Below are positions 24,316 to 33,078 of a stretch of DNA of 40,737 bases, piece by piece. Position 1 is the first letter of the stretch. Every line of letters begins with the position of its first letter. Position numbers and translations under genes: made by a program. The notes beneath the pieces were generated by a model. It searched no databases and was not told where the DNA came from. It saw nothing but the letters and a program-made list of their open reading frames with translations. Source of the stretch: Fusobacteriaceae bacterium (GTDB taxonomy: Bacteria > Fusobacteriota > Fusobacteriia > Fusobacteriales > Fusobacteriaceae); contig JAFGUR010000083.1 in NCBI GenBank assembly GCA_016938425.1, positions 1-40,737 of the forward strand, read 5' to 3'.

Positions 24316-24414
24316 ATGTCGTCAACTTAAAAAATTTTAAAGCTTAAAACTTCAACTCTCCCCTAATAAGGGGAGAGTTAGGGGGTTTAATTAGATTTAC
24401 TAAGTTGATACCAT
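24316..24414. mobile_element. 99-bp TA-flanked MITE with a strong internal hairpin
   Basis: Ends ATGTCGTCAACTT and ATGGTATCAACTT (right end read inward) form an inverted repeat bounded by TA on both sides (24314-24315, 24415-24416). It is the same family as the nested element at 14370-14500. The centre holds a perfect 10-bp stem AACTCTCCCC / GGGGAGAGTT with a 6-base loop. No U-tract follows, so it is not an obvious terminator, but transcripts running from ileS to lspA would carry the structure. Confidence 0.75.
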
Positions 24415-24447
24415 TAATAGCGCCATTCTTATAACATAGGAGATATC

Positions 24448-24918
24448 ATGATTTTTTATATTTTTATTGCTATTTTAATAATTATAGATCAAATTTCAAA
24501 ACAAATGATTCACTCTAATTTTGAACTTGGTCAGACATTACCAATAATTAATGATTTTTTTCATTTAACTTATGTGCAAAATAGAGGAGTTGCTTTTGGT
24601 ATTCTACAAAATAAAGCTATTTTTATTAATTTTATAAGTATTGGTGCTGTATTATCAATGATTTGGTATCTACATCTTAATTATAAAAAAATTTCAAAAT
24701 TAGAAGTAATAACTTGGACTTTAATTATAGCTGGAGCCTTAGGAAATATTCTTGATAGAATTTTTAGAGGTTATGTTGTAGATATGATTGATTTTAGAGG
24801 TATTTGGCAATATGTATTTAATCTTGCAGATGCATATATAAATATTGGTATATTTTTAATGATTATAAGTTCAATTTTAGATACTTTAGCAAAAAAAAGA
24901 GGAGGAAACACTAAATGA
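24448..24918 (+). CDS. lspA: Lipoprotein signal peptidase (signal peptidase II)
   Basis: 156-residue inner-membrane aspartyl protease that cleaves diacylglyceryl-prolipoproteins. Four hydrophobic segments are visible. The conserved GNILDR (Asp103) and FNLADAYI (Asp128) supply the catalytic aspartates, and YVQNRGVAFG is the conserved N-terminal block. ATG has AGGAGA upstream. The stop overlaps the glyQ start (ATGA). A likely substrate, the Cys18 lipoprotein, is encoded at 231-1625. Confidence 0.96.
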   Translation: MIFYIFIAILIIIDQISKQMIHSNFELGQTLPIINDFFHLTYVQNRGVAFGILQNKAIFINFISIGAVLSMIWYLHLNYKKISKLEVITWTLIIAGALGNILDRIFRGYVVDMIDFRGIWQYVFNLADAYINIGIFLMIISSILDTLAKKRGGNTK

Positions 24919-25793
24919 CCTTTCAAGAAATGATACTTGCCCTTCAAGAATTTTGGAGTAAACAAGGTTGTGCAATAAGTAATCCATATGACATTGAAAC
25001 AGGTGCGGGAACATTTAACCCAAACACATTTTTAATGAGTTTAGGACCAGAGCCTTGGAATATAGCATATGTTGAGCCATCAAGAAGACCAAAAGATGGA
25101 AGATATGGTGAAAATCCTAATAGAGTTTATCAACATCATCAATTTCAAGTTATAATGAAACCATCTCCAGATAATATACAAGAACTTTACTTAGAAAGTT
25201 TAAGAATGTTAGGTATAGATCCTACTAAACATGACATAAGATTCGTCGAAGATGACTGGGAGTCACCAACTCTGGGAGCTTGGGGATTAGGTTGGGAAGT
25301 TTGGCTAGATGGTATGGAAGTTACTCAATTTACATATTTTCAACAAGTTGGAGGATTAGAGTTAGATGTTGTTCCAGTAGAAATTACATATGGACTTGAG
25401 AGATTAGCTATTTATATTCAAGGCAAAGAAAATGTTTACGATTTAGAATGGTCTCATGGAGTAAAATATGGAGATATGAGATTCCAAATGGAATATGAGT
25501 TTTCAAAATACTCTTTTGAAATTGCAGATAGAGATTCTCATTTCACTTGGTATGATATGTTTGAAAAGGAAGCTTTAAGAGCTTTAGATGCTAATTTAGT
25601 ATTCCCTGCATATGATTATGTATTGAAATGCTCACATATCTTTAACGTACTAGACGCAAGAGGTGCAATTTCAGTAACTGAAAGACAATCTTATATATTA
25701 AGAGTCAGAGACCTTGCTAAAAGATGTGCTGAAGTATTTGTAGAGAATAGAAGAAAACTTGGATTCCCATTACTTAAAAATAATGAAAAGTAG
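24915..25793 (+). CDS. glyQ: Glycyl-tRNA synthetase alpha subunit
   Basis: 292-residue class II catalytic subunit of the alpha2-beta2 glycyl-tRNA synthetase. Diagnostic blocks are FWSKQGCAISNPYDIETGAG, EPSRRPKDGRYGENPNR (motif 2 region) and GLERLAIYIQG (motif 3). The start overlaps the lspA stop, with AGAGGAGG a few bases before. glyS follows after ten bases, its ribosome site starting at the glyQ stop. Confidence 0.97.
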   Translation: MTFQEMILALQEFWSKQGCAISNPYDIETGAGTFNPNTFLMSLGPEPWNIAYVEPSRRPKDGRYGENPNRVYQHHQFQVIMKPSPDNIQELYLESLRMLGIDPTKHDIRFVEDDWESPTLGAWGLGWEVWLDGMEVTQFTYFQQVGGLELDVVPVEITYGLERLAIYIQGKENVYDLEWSHGVKYGDMRFQMEYEFSKYSFEIADRDSHFTWYDMFEKEALRALDANLVFPAYDYVLKCSHIFNVLDARGAISVTERQSYILRVRDLAKRCAEVFVENRRKLGFPLLKNNEK

Positions 25794-25803
25794 GAGGCTG
25801 TAA

Positions 25804-27870
25804 GTGAACATATTATTAGAAATTGGATTAGAAGAAATTCCTGCTAGATTTTTAAAACCTAGTTTAAATGATATAGAAACTTTTATAAGTAAAGAATTAA
25901 AAGAAAATAGAATTTCTTTTGGAGAAATAAAAACTATGGGTACTCCTAGAAGATTGGTTCTAGAAGTAAGTTCATTAGCTGATAAACAAGAAGATTTAAA
26001 TGAAATTAATATTGGACCATCAAAGTCAGTTGCTTTTAATGATGATGGGCAACCTACTAAAGCATGTTTAGGATTTGCAAAATCTCAAAATGTTGAGGTA
26101 GAAAATTTAGAAATTATTGACAATGGAAAAGGTGAATATATTGCTGTTAAAAAGTTTTTAACAGGAAAAAATACTGAAACTTTATTACCTGAAATTTTAA
26201 AAAACTTAATATTAAATCTTTCTTTCCCAAAATCAATGAAATGGGGAACTAAGAAATTTAGATTTGCAAGACCATTGAGATGGATTTTAGCTTTAGCTGA
26301 TACAAAAGTTATTTCTTTTGAAATTGAAGGGATTTCAAGTGGAAATTCTTCAAAAGGTCATAGATTCTTTGGAAATCCTGAATTTACAGTAGATTCTATT
26401 TCTGATTACTATGCAAAACTTAGAGAAAACTTTGTAATTGTGAATATTGATGAAAGAAGAAAAAGTATTGTTAAACAAATTAATGATAGATGTATTCAAA
26501 ATAACGAAAAAGTTCATATAGAAGACTGGTTATTAGATGAAGTGACTAACTTAGTTGAATATCCTTATCCATTAGTTGGAACATTTAATACTGAATTTTT
26601 AGAAGTCCCTCAAGAAGTTTTAATTATTTCAATGCAAGTCCATCAAAGATATTTCCCAATTTTAGATGAAAATGGAAAATTATTACCAAAATTTGTAGTA
26701 GTTAGAAATGGTATAGAAGATTCACCTTTTGTTGTAAAAGGTAATGAAACTGTAATTGGTGCTAGACTTAGTGACGCAAGATTCTTTTACAATGAAGACT
26801 TAAAGAAAAATCTTGAAGAATTTGTAGAAAGCTTGAAAACTGTTGTTTTCCAAAAAGATTTAGGAACAATTTATGCTAAAGTAGAGAGAACTAAAGAACT
26901 TGGAGAATTTATAGGTAAAAACATTGATGATAATAAAATTGATAATATTTTAAGAACAATACACCTTGCTAAAGCTGACTTAATGTCTAATATGATTGGG
27001 GAAAAAGAATTTACTAAATTACAAGGATTTATGGGACACCAATATGCCCTTGTTGCTGGTGAAGATAAAAACGTTGCTTTAGGTATTGAAGAGCATTATT
27101 TACCAAGATTCCAAGGTGATTCATTACCAACAACGCTTGAAGGTGCTATTGCAGGTATTGCTGATAAAGTTGATACTTTAGTAGGGTGTTTTGGAATTGG
27201 ATTAATTCCTAGTGGTTCAAAAGATCCATATGCTTTAAGAAGAGCAACTCAAGGTATTGTTAGTGTTATTTTAAATTCAAAATTAAATATTTCTTTAAAA
27301 GAAATTATTAACCTAAGTATTTCAATCTATGAAATTAAAGGAATTTTGAAAAATTCTAAAGAACAAGTATTCAAAGATGTTTACGAATTCTTTAAACAAA
27401 GAATTATTAATATTTTAACTGATAAAGGCTATAAAAAAGATATTGTTAATGCTGTTGTAAATATAGACTTTGATAATTTAGTTGAGGTAGAAGAAAAAAT
27501 TATTACTTTATCTAAAATAAGTTCATCTGATGAATTTATTGAAATAGTTAACCTTATTAAAAGAATTGAAAACATTGTTAAAGATTCAGAAAATTTAGAT
27601 ATAAATTATGATTTGTTAATTGAAAATAGTGAAAAGGAGTTATCAAAATTTGCTCGTGAATTTACTGAAAAATCAAATGAATTTTTACTAGAAAAAGATT
27701 TTGAAAAATATTTCCATCTTATTCTTTCTGGTAAAAACATAATTAATAATTTTTTTGATTCTGTAATGGTTATGGATAAAAATGAAGAAATAAAAAATAA
27801 CAGAATTGCTATTTTAAAATCATTAGACATACAGTTTAAAAAAGTAGCAGACATCAAGGAGATTGAGTAA
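25804..27870 (+). CDS. glyS: Glycyl-tRNA synthetase beta subunit
   Basis: 688-residue beta subunit responsible for tRNA-Gly recognition. It opens with LLEIGLEEIPARFL, the family signature, and carries the HD-like central region and the C-terminal anticodon-binding helices. The start is GTG at 25804 with AGGAGG upstream. It is co-transcribed with lspA-glyQ and the downstream TSCPD gene. Confidence 0.97.
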   Translation: MNILLEIGLEEIPARFLKPSLNDIETFISKELKENRISFGEIKTMGTPRRLVLEVSSLADKQEDLNEINIGPSKSVAFNDDGQPTKACLGFAKSQNVEVENLEIIDNGKGEYIAVKKFLTGKNTETLLPEILKNLILNLSFPKSMKWGTKKFRFARPLRWILALADTKVISFEIEGISSGNSSKGHRFFGNPEFTVDSISDYYAKLRENFVIVNIDERRKSIVKQINDRCIQNNEKVHIEDWLLDEVTNLVEYPYPLVGTFNTEFLEVPQEVLIISMQVHQRYFPILDENGKLLPKFVVVRNGIEDSPFVVKGNETVIGARLSDARFFYNEDLKKNLEEFVESLKTVVFQKDLGTIYAKVERTKELGEFIGKNIDDNKIDNILRTIHLAKADLMSNMIGEKEFTKLQGFMGHQYALVAGEDKNVALGIEEHYLPRFQGDSLPTTLEGAIAGIADKVDTLVGCFGIGLIPSGSKDPYALRRATQGIVSVILNSKLNISLKEIINLSISIYEIKGILKNSKEQVFKDVYEFFKQRIINILTDKGYKKDIVNAVVNIDFDNLVEVEEKIITLSKISSSDEFIEIVNLIKRIENIVKDSENLDINYDLLIENSEKELSKFAREFTEKSNEFLLEKDFEKYFHLILSGKNIINNFFDSVMVMDKNEEIKNNRIAILKSLDIQFKKVADIKEIE

Positions 27871-27874
27871 TTTA

Positions 27875-28114
27875 ATGGAAACTTTTAAAACTAGTGGTGT
27901 TTGTGCAAAAGAAATTATTTTTAGTATTGAAAATGGAATTATCAATAATGTTCAATTTATTGGTGGTTGCAATGGAAATTTAAAAGGAATTTCAAATTTA
28001 ATTAAAGGTTTAGATGTTCATACAGTTATTGAAAAACTGGAAGGTACTAAATGTGGTCCAAGAAATACTTCTTGTCCTGACCAACTTGCTAAAGCTTTAA
28101 AACAATACATTTAA
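27875..28114 (+). CDS. TSCPD domain protein
   Basis: 79-residue protein of the small TSCPD family. Cys residues lie in SGVCAKEI and GGCNGNL, and the signature NTSCPDQLAKAL is near the end. Related domains occur at the C-terminus of B12-dependent ribonucleotide reductases; stand-alone forms have no proven role but are probably redox or metal-binding. ATG 27875 is the best start, although the AAGGAG is 13 bases away; TTG 27863 is possible but too close to it. Confidence 0.85.
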   Translation: METFKTSGVCAKEIIFSIENGIINNVQFIGGCNGNLKGISNLIKGLDVHTVIEKLEGTKCGPRNTSCPDQLAKALKQYI

Positions 28115-28140
28115 CAGAAGGTTTTACCTTCTGTTTTTTT
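28114..28140 (+). terminator. Terminator after the lspA-glyQS-TSCPD unit
   Basis: ACAGAAGGT / ACCTTCTGT stem with a 3-base loop, then seven T. The stem starts at the last base of the TSCPD stop codon. Confidence 0.92.
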
Positions 28141-28150
28141 AAGGAGATAT

Positions 28151-28489
28151 ATGGTTATTCAGATTTTTGGTAAAAAAAGTTGTAATAATACTAAAAAAGC
28201 CGAAAGATTTTTTAAAGAAAGAAATATTAAATATCAATTTATTGATTTAAATAAATATCCTATTTCTAAAGGCGAACTTAAAGTAATTACAAATAAATTC
28301 TCTATTGATGATTTACTTGATGTAGAAGGCACTGAGTATAAGAAAAGAAATTTACAATATTTTGTATATGACACTCAAGAATTACTTGATGAAAATCCTT
28401 GTTTATACAAAACTCCAATTCTCAGATATAAAAATTCTGTAACATTAGGATATCATCCAGACATATGGCATGAATGGATTAAAAAATGA
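28151..28489 (+). CDS. ArsC/Spx-family thioredoxin-fold protein
   Basis: 112-residue protein of the arsenate reductase/Spx family. The active-site loop is KKSCNNTKKAERFF with Cys11, and the late segment TPILRYKNSVTLGYHPD contains the conserved cis-Pro region. The single Cys in the loop fits YffB/ArsC-like members better than the CxxC Spx regulators. Actual arsenate reduction is unproven. AAGGAG precedes the ATG. It lies just after the previous terminator, so it may have weak read-through or its own promoter; none is clear. Confidence 0.82.
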   Translation: MVIQIFGKKSCNNTKKAERFFKERNIKYQFIDLNKYPISKGELKVITNKFSIDDLLDVEGTEYKKRNLQYFVYDTQELLDENPCLYKTPILRYKNSVTLGYHPDIWHEWIKK

Positions 28490-28509
28490 GAATACTAAAA
28501 AGTATTCTC
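28488..28509 (-). terminator. Shared terminator between the ArsC-like gene and cheR
   Basis: GAGAATACT / AGTATTCTC stem with a 4-base loop overlaps the stop codons of both convergent genes. On the minus strand it is followed by ATTTTTT, a good U-tract; on the plus strand the tract is short (ATTTCC). It should mainly end the che operon. Confidence 0.85.
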
Positions 28510-29308
28510 ATTTCCTTCTATACACTGTTGGTTGAACATATTCTAACGAATGCTTTACATGACTTAAACTTTCAGAATGACCTATAAAAAGAAGTCCTCC
28601 ATGATTTAAATATTGATGAAATTTTCTTGCTAATTCTTCGTGAAAGTTATTGTCAAAATATATCATAACATTTCTACAAAAAATAATATCAAAAGTACTC
28701 TTAAATGGAAAATTTTCTTTCAAATTAAAGCTTCTAAAAGTAATAAGTTTCTTTATATCTTCTACTACTTCATATTCATCACCTTTTTTTATAAAATATT
28801 TTGATAAAAATATTGGTGGAACTTGGGTTTTTACTACAGATTTATACCTACCTTTCACAGCAATATTCAAAACCCTCTGGCTTATATCTGTTGCCAATAT
28901 TTTAATTGTAATTTGAGGAGGTAAATATTCTTTTAATATCATTGCTATTGTATAGGGTTCTTCTCCAGATGAACATGCTGAGCTCCAAACTCTTATTTCC
29001 TTATGAATGTCTATTCTTCTATTTTTTTTCATTATATCTACAATATTATCTCTTATAAAATTAAAATGATTAATTTCCCTAAAAAAATCTGTTTTATTTA
29101 TTGTAACTTCATTCAAAAGATCTGTTAACATTTTTTTGTCTTTTGCTAATTTTAGAAGGGTATAATACTCTTCTACAGAGTTTACTCCTGCACTCTTCAT
29201 CAACTTTGAAATTTTCATTTCAAATATATTCATTTTACTATTGGAAACTTTTATTCCAAAATTTTCATACACGAAATCAGCTAAAAGATAAAATTCTCTA
29301 TTTTTCAT
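28508..29308 (-). CDS. cheR: CheR chemoreceptor glutamate methyltransferase
   Basis: 266-residue SAM-dependent methyltransferase that methylates glutamates of MCP receptors. The N-terminal helical domain contains TINKTDFFRE. The SAM-binding region has WSSACSSGEEPYTIAM and LATDIS, and DIIFCRNVMIYFD is the catalytic-domain hallmark. It is the last gene of the chemosensory operon, starting two bases after the MCP stop. No CheB methylesterase is present in the window. Confidence 0.95.
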   Translation of the reverse strand: MKNREFYLLADFVYENFGIKVSNSKMNIFEMKISKLMKSAGVNSVEEYYTLLKLAKDKKMLTDLLNEVTINKTDFFREINHFNFIRDNIVDIMKKNRRIDIHKEIRVWSSACSSGEEPYTIAMILKEYLPPQITIKILATDISQRVLNIAVKGRYKSVVKTQVPPIFLSKYFIKKGDEYEVVEDIKKLITFRSFNLKENFPFKSTFDIIFCRNVMIYFDNNFHEELARKFHQYLNHGGLLFIGHSESLSHVKHSLEYVQPTVYRRK

Positions 29309-29310
29309 CT

Positions 29311-31278
29311 TTAAAAATCCATGCTATCTTCGTTCAAAGGAATAATATTTTCAGGAGAAAACTCTTTTGAACTATTTTCTTTTTTCTTACTTTGTCTTAA
29401 GGAGGATGTTATTATTTTTTCATGCTTTACTGGTTTTATAGAACTTTTCATTGTGTGACTTATAGCTCCTTTTTCCCCATCAACCAAGACAACTAATCTA
29501 TCTACAATTTCCATTAAGCTCTCTGCTTGTGCACTAAGTTCTTCAGACGAAGAAGCACTTTCTTCTGCTCCACTTGCTATATTTTGAGTTACTTGTTCCA
29601 TCTGATTAACGGCTTTATTTATTTGGAATATTCCTTGTGATTGTTCTTGACTGGCAGTTGTTATTTCATCCATAATTTCATTTACTTTTTTAGATTGAAC
29701 TCTTATTTCATCTAAAGAATGAGCAACTTTTTCTGCTATTTCTGCTCCCTTATCTGCTCTAATTATACTTGTTTCTATCATTGCAGCAGTATCTTTTGCA
29801 GCTTGTGCAGACCTTTGAGCCAAATTTCTTACTTCTTCAGCAACAACTGCAAATCCCATTCCTGCTTCTCCAGCCCCTGCTGCCTCTACAGCAGCATTTA
29901 ACGCTAATATGTTAGTTTGGAATGCTATATCATCAATAACCTTAATAATCTTTGATATTTCTGAAGACGAAGCTTTAATTTCTTTCATAGCAATCATCAT
30001 TTCTTGCATTTCACTATTTCCTTTATCTGCTGAATCTCTCGCATTATTTGATAATAGTGATGCTTGTTTTGTATTTTCTGTATTTTGTTGTACCATTGAT
30101 GAAGTTTGATCAAGGGTAGAAGAAGTTTCTTCTATTGCTGCAGCTTGTTCACTACTTCCTTCAGCCAAACTTTGACTAGCATATGACAATTGTTCTGATG
30201 CTTGAAATACTTGTTCAGCTCCTGTCTTTAAGTTAGAAACAATCGCATTGATGGATGATGTAATAGATTTAATAATTGTACTAGATAAAACTACTCCTAA
30301 TATAAACGCAATAATCAAACCAATTATCATTATGAATGTTGAAAATGTAAGTGTTGTATTTGTAGCCTTTGCAATTCTTGAAGTATTACTTATTCCTAAT
30401 TCATTAATTTTAGTTAAATTTTCTACTAGTTCAATTGATCTTTGTGATCTTACTTTTTCCATATCTGTTCTACTTTTCCAAACTACTTGAAGCTCTGATA
30501 AATCCTTTTTATATTTTTCTCCCGAACTTATAATTAATTCTAGTTGATTCATATTTTCTTCTTTGGATGTCTTATTCTTCAACTCTGTAATTATAGAATC
30601 AATTTTATTAAAACTATTAATAGCACCATCTAAAATACTTACATCTCTTAGAGCTTGAGCACGATAATTTAAAATTCTTATATCTGATATTAAATTTACA
30701 ATTTCATTTATCTTATCAATTTTCTCTATTCTTCCCATAACTTCTGATTGATTTTTCCCATTTTTTACTTCTTCAGCAAGCTTTGATTCTTGGCTAGATA
30801 AATATTTATGAGAGTTTTCTAAAAATATTTCTGCTACACCTTTCATATCTTCTGTTAATGAATCAATTTTCTCATTCATTTCTTTTGTCTGTAAAACATA
30901 CTTATCATATTCATTGTAAGAATTTTCTACCTTAGACAAATACTCTTTAAGCTCAGGGATATTTTTCGTATCCTTTGAAAGCTCTTGAAATTTTAACAAT
31001 ATTGTTTTAAAGTTTTCTCCTTCTAGTTTATACTCATCATAGTAATTTCTTGTACCAACCAATCCAAAACTTCTACTACTTAATCTCATTGAGTTTATAG
31101 ATTCTGTTAAATTAGAAGCTAGCCCTACTGAAGGGGCATATTCTTTATCAAGTTTTTTTGCACTACTTCCAGACTTAGTCATTGACACCACAGAAATTAA
31201 ACCTAACAATAAAAAAATTCCTAGTATACTTGAAAAACCATAACTTATTTTTTTACTTAACTTCATTTTTTCAAACAT
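29311..31278 (-). CDS. Methyl-accepting chemotaxis protein
   Basis: 655-residue transmembrane chemoreceptor. Transmembrane segments are at about 10-30 and 312-334. Between them lies a mostly helical ligand region resembling the 4HB_MCP domain. The cytoplasmic coiled-coil hairpin has the near-invariant tip IAFQTNILALNAAVEAA and the methylation-helix segments rich in E/Q-A-A-S. No typical HAMP consensus is obvious after the second segment. The C-terminus ends NEDSMDF, an acidic-aromatic tail reminiscent of receptor tails that tether CheR. Its start overlaps the cheW stop (TAATG). Confidence 0.95.
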   Translation of the reverse strand: MFEKMKLSKKISYGFSSILGIFLLLGLISVVSMTKSGSSAKKLDKEYAPSVGLASNLTESINSMRLSSRSFGLVGTRNYYDEYKLEGENFKTILLKFQELSKDTKNIPELKEYLSKVENSYNEYDKYVLQTKEMNEKIDSLTEDMKGVAEIFLENSHKYLSSQESKLAEEVKNGKNQSEVMGRIEKIDKINEIVNLISDIRILNYRAQALRDVSILDGAINSFNKIDSIITELKNKTSKEENMNQLELIISSGEKYKKDLSELQVVWKSRTDMEKVRSQRSIELVENLTKINELGISNTSRIAKATNTTLTFSTFIMIIGLIIAFILGVVLSSTIIKSITSSINAIVSNLKTGAEQVFQASEQLSYASQSLAEGSSEQAAAIEETSSTLDQTSSMVQQNTENTKQASLLSNNARDSADKGNSEMQEMMIAMKEIKASSSEISKIIKVIDDIAFQTNILALNAAVEAAGAGEAGMGFAVVAEEVRNLAQRSAQAAKDTAAMIETSIIRADKGAEIAEKVAHSLDEIRVQSKKVNEIMDEITTASQEQSQGIFQINKAVNQMEQVTQNIASGAEESASSSEELSAQAESLMEIVDRLVVLVDGEKGAISHTMKSSIKPVKHEKIITSSLRQSKKKENSSKEFSPENIIPLNEDSMDF

Positions 31279-31754
31279 TATAAAACCCCCTGAACTTCTT
31301 CATTTTTTATTTCAATATTGTTCACGATTTTAGTAATATCAAGTAAAATAATAATTTTGCTCTTTGTTTTTGCTATTCCTTCAACAAAAAGATCTCCTAC
31401 TTTAGAATAATCGTCTTCAAAATCTTCTAATTCTGAAGACTTTATATCAGAAACTTCAGATACACTATCAACAACTATTCCAATTTTCTTTTTCCCTTTT
31501 TGTCCTTCTACCTCAACTATAATTATACAAGTTCTTTCGCTATATTCTTTTTCTTCCATTCCAAGCCGAAGTCTTAAATCCATTACTGTAATAATTTTAC
31601 CCCTTAAATTAATTACACCTTTCATATAATCAGGCATATTAGGCACTGGAGTAATGTTCATCATTGCATTAATTTCTTTAACTGATTTTATAGAAATTCC
31701 ATATATTTCTTTTTCTAATAAAAAAGTTAAATACTTCCCATCAATTTCTTTCAT
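31278..31754 (-). CDS. cheW: CheW coupling protein
   Basis: 158-residue SH3-like scaffold that links receptors to CheA. Typical blocks are LTFLLEKEIYGISIKSVKEI, ITPVPNMPDYMKGVINLRGKIITVMDLRLRLG and GIVVDSVSEV. I chose ATG 31754, with GGGAGGT upstream, rather than the TTG at 31769, which would begin directly after the CheA stop. It is translated between cheA and mcp. Confidence 0.94.
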   Translation of the reverse strand: MKEIDGKYLTFLLEKEIYGISIKSVKEINAMMNITPVPNMPDYMKGVINLRGKIITVMDLRLRLGMEEKEYSERTCIIIVEVEGQKGKKKIGIVVDSVSEVSDIKSSELEDFEDDYSKVGDLFVEGIAKTKSKIIILLDITKIVNNIEIKNEEVQGVL

Positions 31755-31769
31755 AAACCTACCTCCCAA

Positions 31770-32957
31770 TTAGAAGTTACAGTTGCTAATTTTATCTTTT
31801 GGTAATTTTATTATGAATTTTGTTTCATGATTTGTCTCTGAATAAACAGAAATTTTACCATTTAATTTTTCTATTTCACTTTTAACAACATCTAAACCTA
31901 TTCCTCTACCTGAAATCTTATTTGCCTTATCTAAAGTTGTAAAACCTGGCAAAAAAATAGCTTCCATAACCTTATCTCCTTCATATCTTAACCCTCTTTC
32001 TTTTATTTTTTTATTAATTCTCTCTATGTCAATTTCTTTTCCATTATTCTTTATTTCAAAATAAAAATAATTATCCTTTATTTCTGTAGAAATTGTTATA
32101 ACATTTTTTTTATCACTCTCTTTAAATCCATGAGTTAAAGCATTCCTTATTATTTGAGAAAATGGAATAAGTAATTTATTTTGAATATTTTTATCTACTA
32201 TTATCGTACTTCCTTTATAAATTATATTTGCCTCAATTCCTGTAACTCTCATATTATAATTTATAACTTTTTCCAATTTATCATATAAATTCCTAATTTC
32301 AGAAGCCCTATATTTCTCTATATACCCTTCTATAATTAACAAATTTTTTTCAAGTTCATTAATATAATTATTACTATTTTCTTTTTTATAGTTTTGAGAT
32401 AATTCCCTTATAGCTTCAATTCTACATGCTAAATCATCCAGTTTTTTTAAAGGAACTTTAATAAATTCTTCATTTGCCAATAATAAATCGTCTAAACTAT
32501 CAATTTTATCATATTTTTTAACTCCTAAATTTCTTAAATTTGTAAAATGTGTTTGTATCAGTTTTTTAAATTCTCCATCTTTTTCTAATGTTAAATCTTT
32601 ACATAATTCTTTTATAATTTCTACAGAATTAATCAAAACTTCAAAAATTATTATATCAATTTTCAAAATATTGTTTTCCAGTTTTGATAAAACAGTTTCT
32701 GATTCGTGTGCAATATTTTCAATTATTGATTGAGAAGCAAAACCTGCTATACCTTTAATACTATGAAAAGACCTATACAAATACTTTAATGTTTCATTAT
32801 CAAAATTTTTTTTCTCTAAACCTAATAATTTTTCTTCTAAATGATCTAAAATTTCTAGAACCTCTTCTTTAAATTCATTTAAATTTTCTAAATCTAATTC
32901 TTCTCCCTTATTATTATTATACTTACCGTTTATAATGTCACTAATTGTTTTATCCAT
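31770..32957 (-). CDS. cheA: Short CheA-like histidine kinase lacking the P2 and P5 domains
   Basis: About 395 residues, against roughly 600-700 for ordinary CheA. Present are a P1/Hpt domain with the phosphorylation motif FHSIKG (His65), a dimerisation-like helical region about 165-235, and the P4 ATPase domain with N-box IRNALTHGF (270-278) and GRGIGLDVV (350-358). It stops right after FIIKLPKDK, where P5, the CheW-like regulatory domain, would begin; cheW follows as a separate gene 15 bases later. No P2 is apparent. The G1 box reads NNGKEID instead of DDGxGID, a substitution in the nucleotide pocket. ATG 32957 has AGGGAG seven bases upstream and is preferred over 32963. Confidence 0.88.
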   Translation of the reverse strand: MDKTISDIINGKYNNNKGEELDLENLNEFKEEVLEILDHLEEKLLGLEKKNFDNETLKYLYRSFHSIKGIAGFASQSIIENIAHESETVLSKLENNILKIDIIIFEVLINSVEIIKELCKDLTLEKDGEFKKLIQTHFTNLRNLGVKKYDKIDSLDDLLLANEEFIKVPLKKLDDLACRIEAIRELSQNYKKENSNNYINELEKNLLIIEGYIEKYRASEIRNLYDKLEKVINYNMRVTGIEANIIYKGSTIIVDKNIQNKLLIPFSQIIRNALTHGFKESDKKNVITISTEIKDNYFYFEIKNNGKEIDIERINKKIKERGLRYEGDKVMEAIFLPGFTTLDKANKISGRGIGLDVVKSEIEKLNGKISVYSETNHETKFIIKLPKDKISNCNF

Positions 32958-32991
32958 TTTCATTCTCCCTAAAATACAATCTCTAATCTTG

Positions 32992-33020
32992 TATACACCT
33001 TTTTTCTAATTTTCCTACAA
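32992..33020 (-). promoter_or_regulatory. Possible promoter of the che operon
   Basis: On the minus strand TTGTAG (33015-33020), 17 bases, TGTATA (32992-32997) lies about 35 bases before cheA. The match is moderate. Confidence 0.35.
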
Positions 33021-33051
33021 AAAAAAATAAAAAGCTTGAAAAAATCAAGCT
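33010..33051 (-). terminator. Terminator of the MATE transporter gene
   Basis: AGCTTGA / TCAAGCT stem (33033-33039, 33045-33051). On the minus strand it is followed by a long T-rich tract (TTTTATTTTTTTTTT). Confidence 0.85.
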
Positions 33052-33078
33052 ATAATTTATTTTTACTATTTAATTTTA

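Noticed and set aside
24299..24447. Possible attenuator or T-box-like leader between ileS and lspA
   Set aside because: There is no T-box sequence or specifier loop, and the structure is explained by a TA-flanked mobile element.
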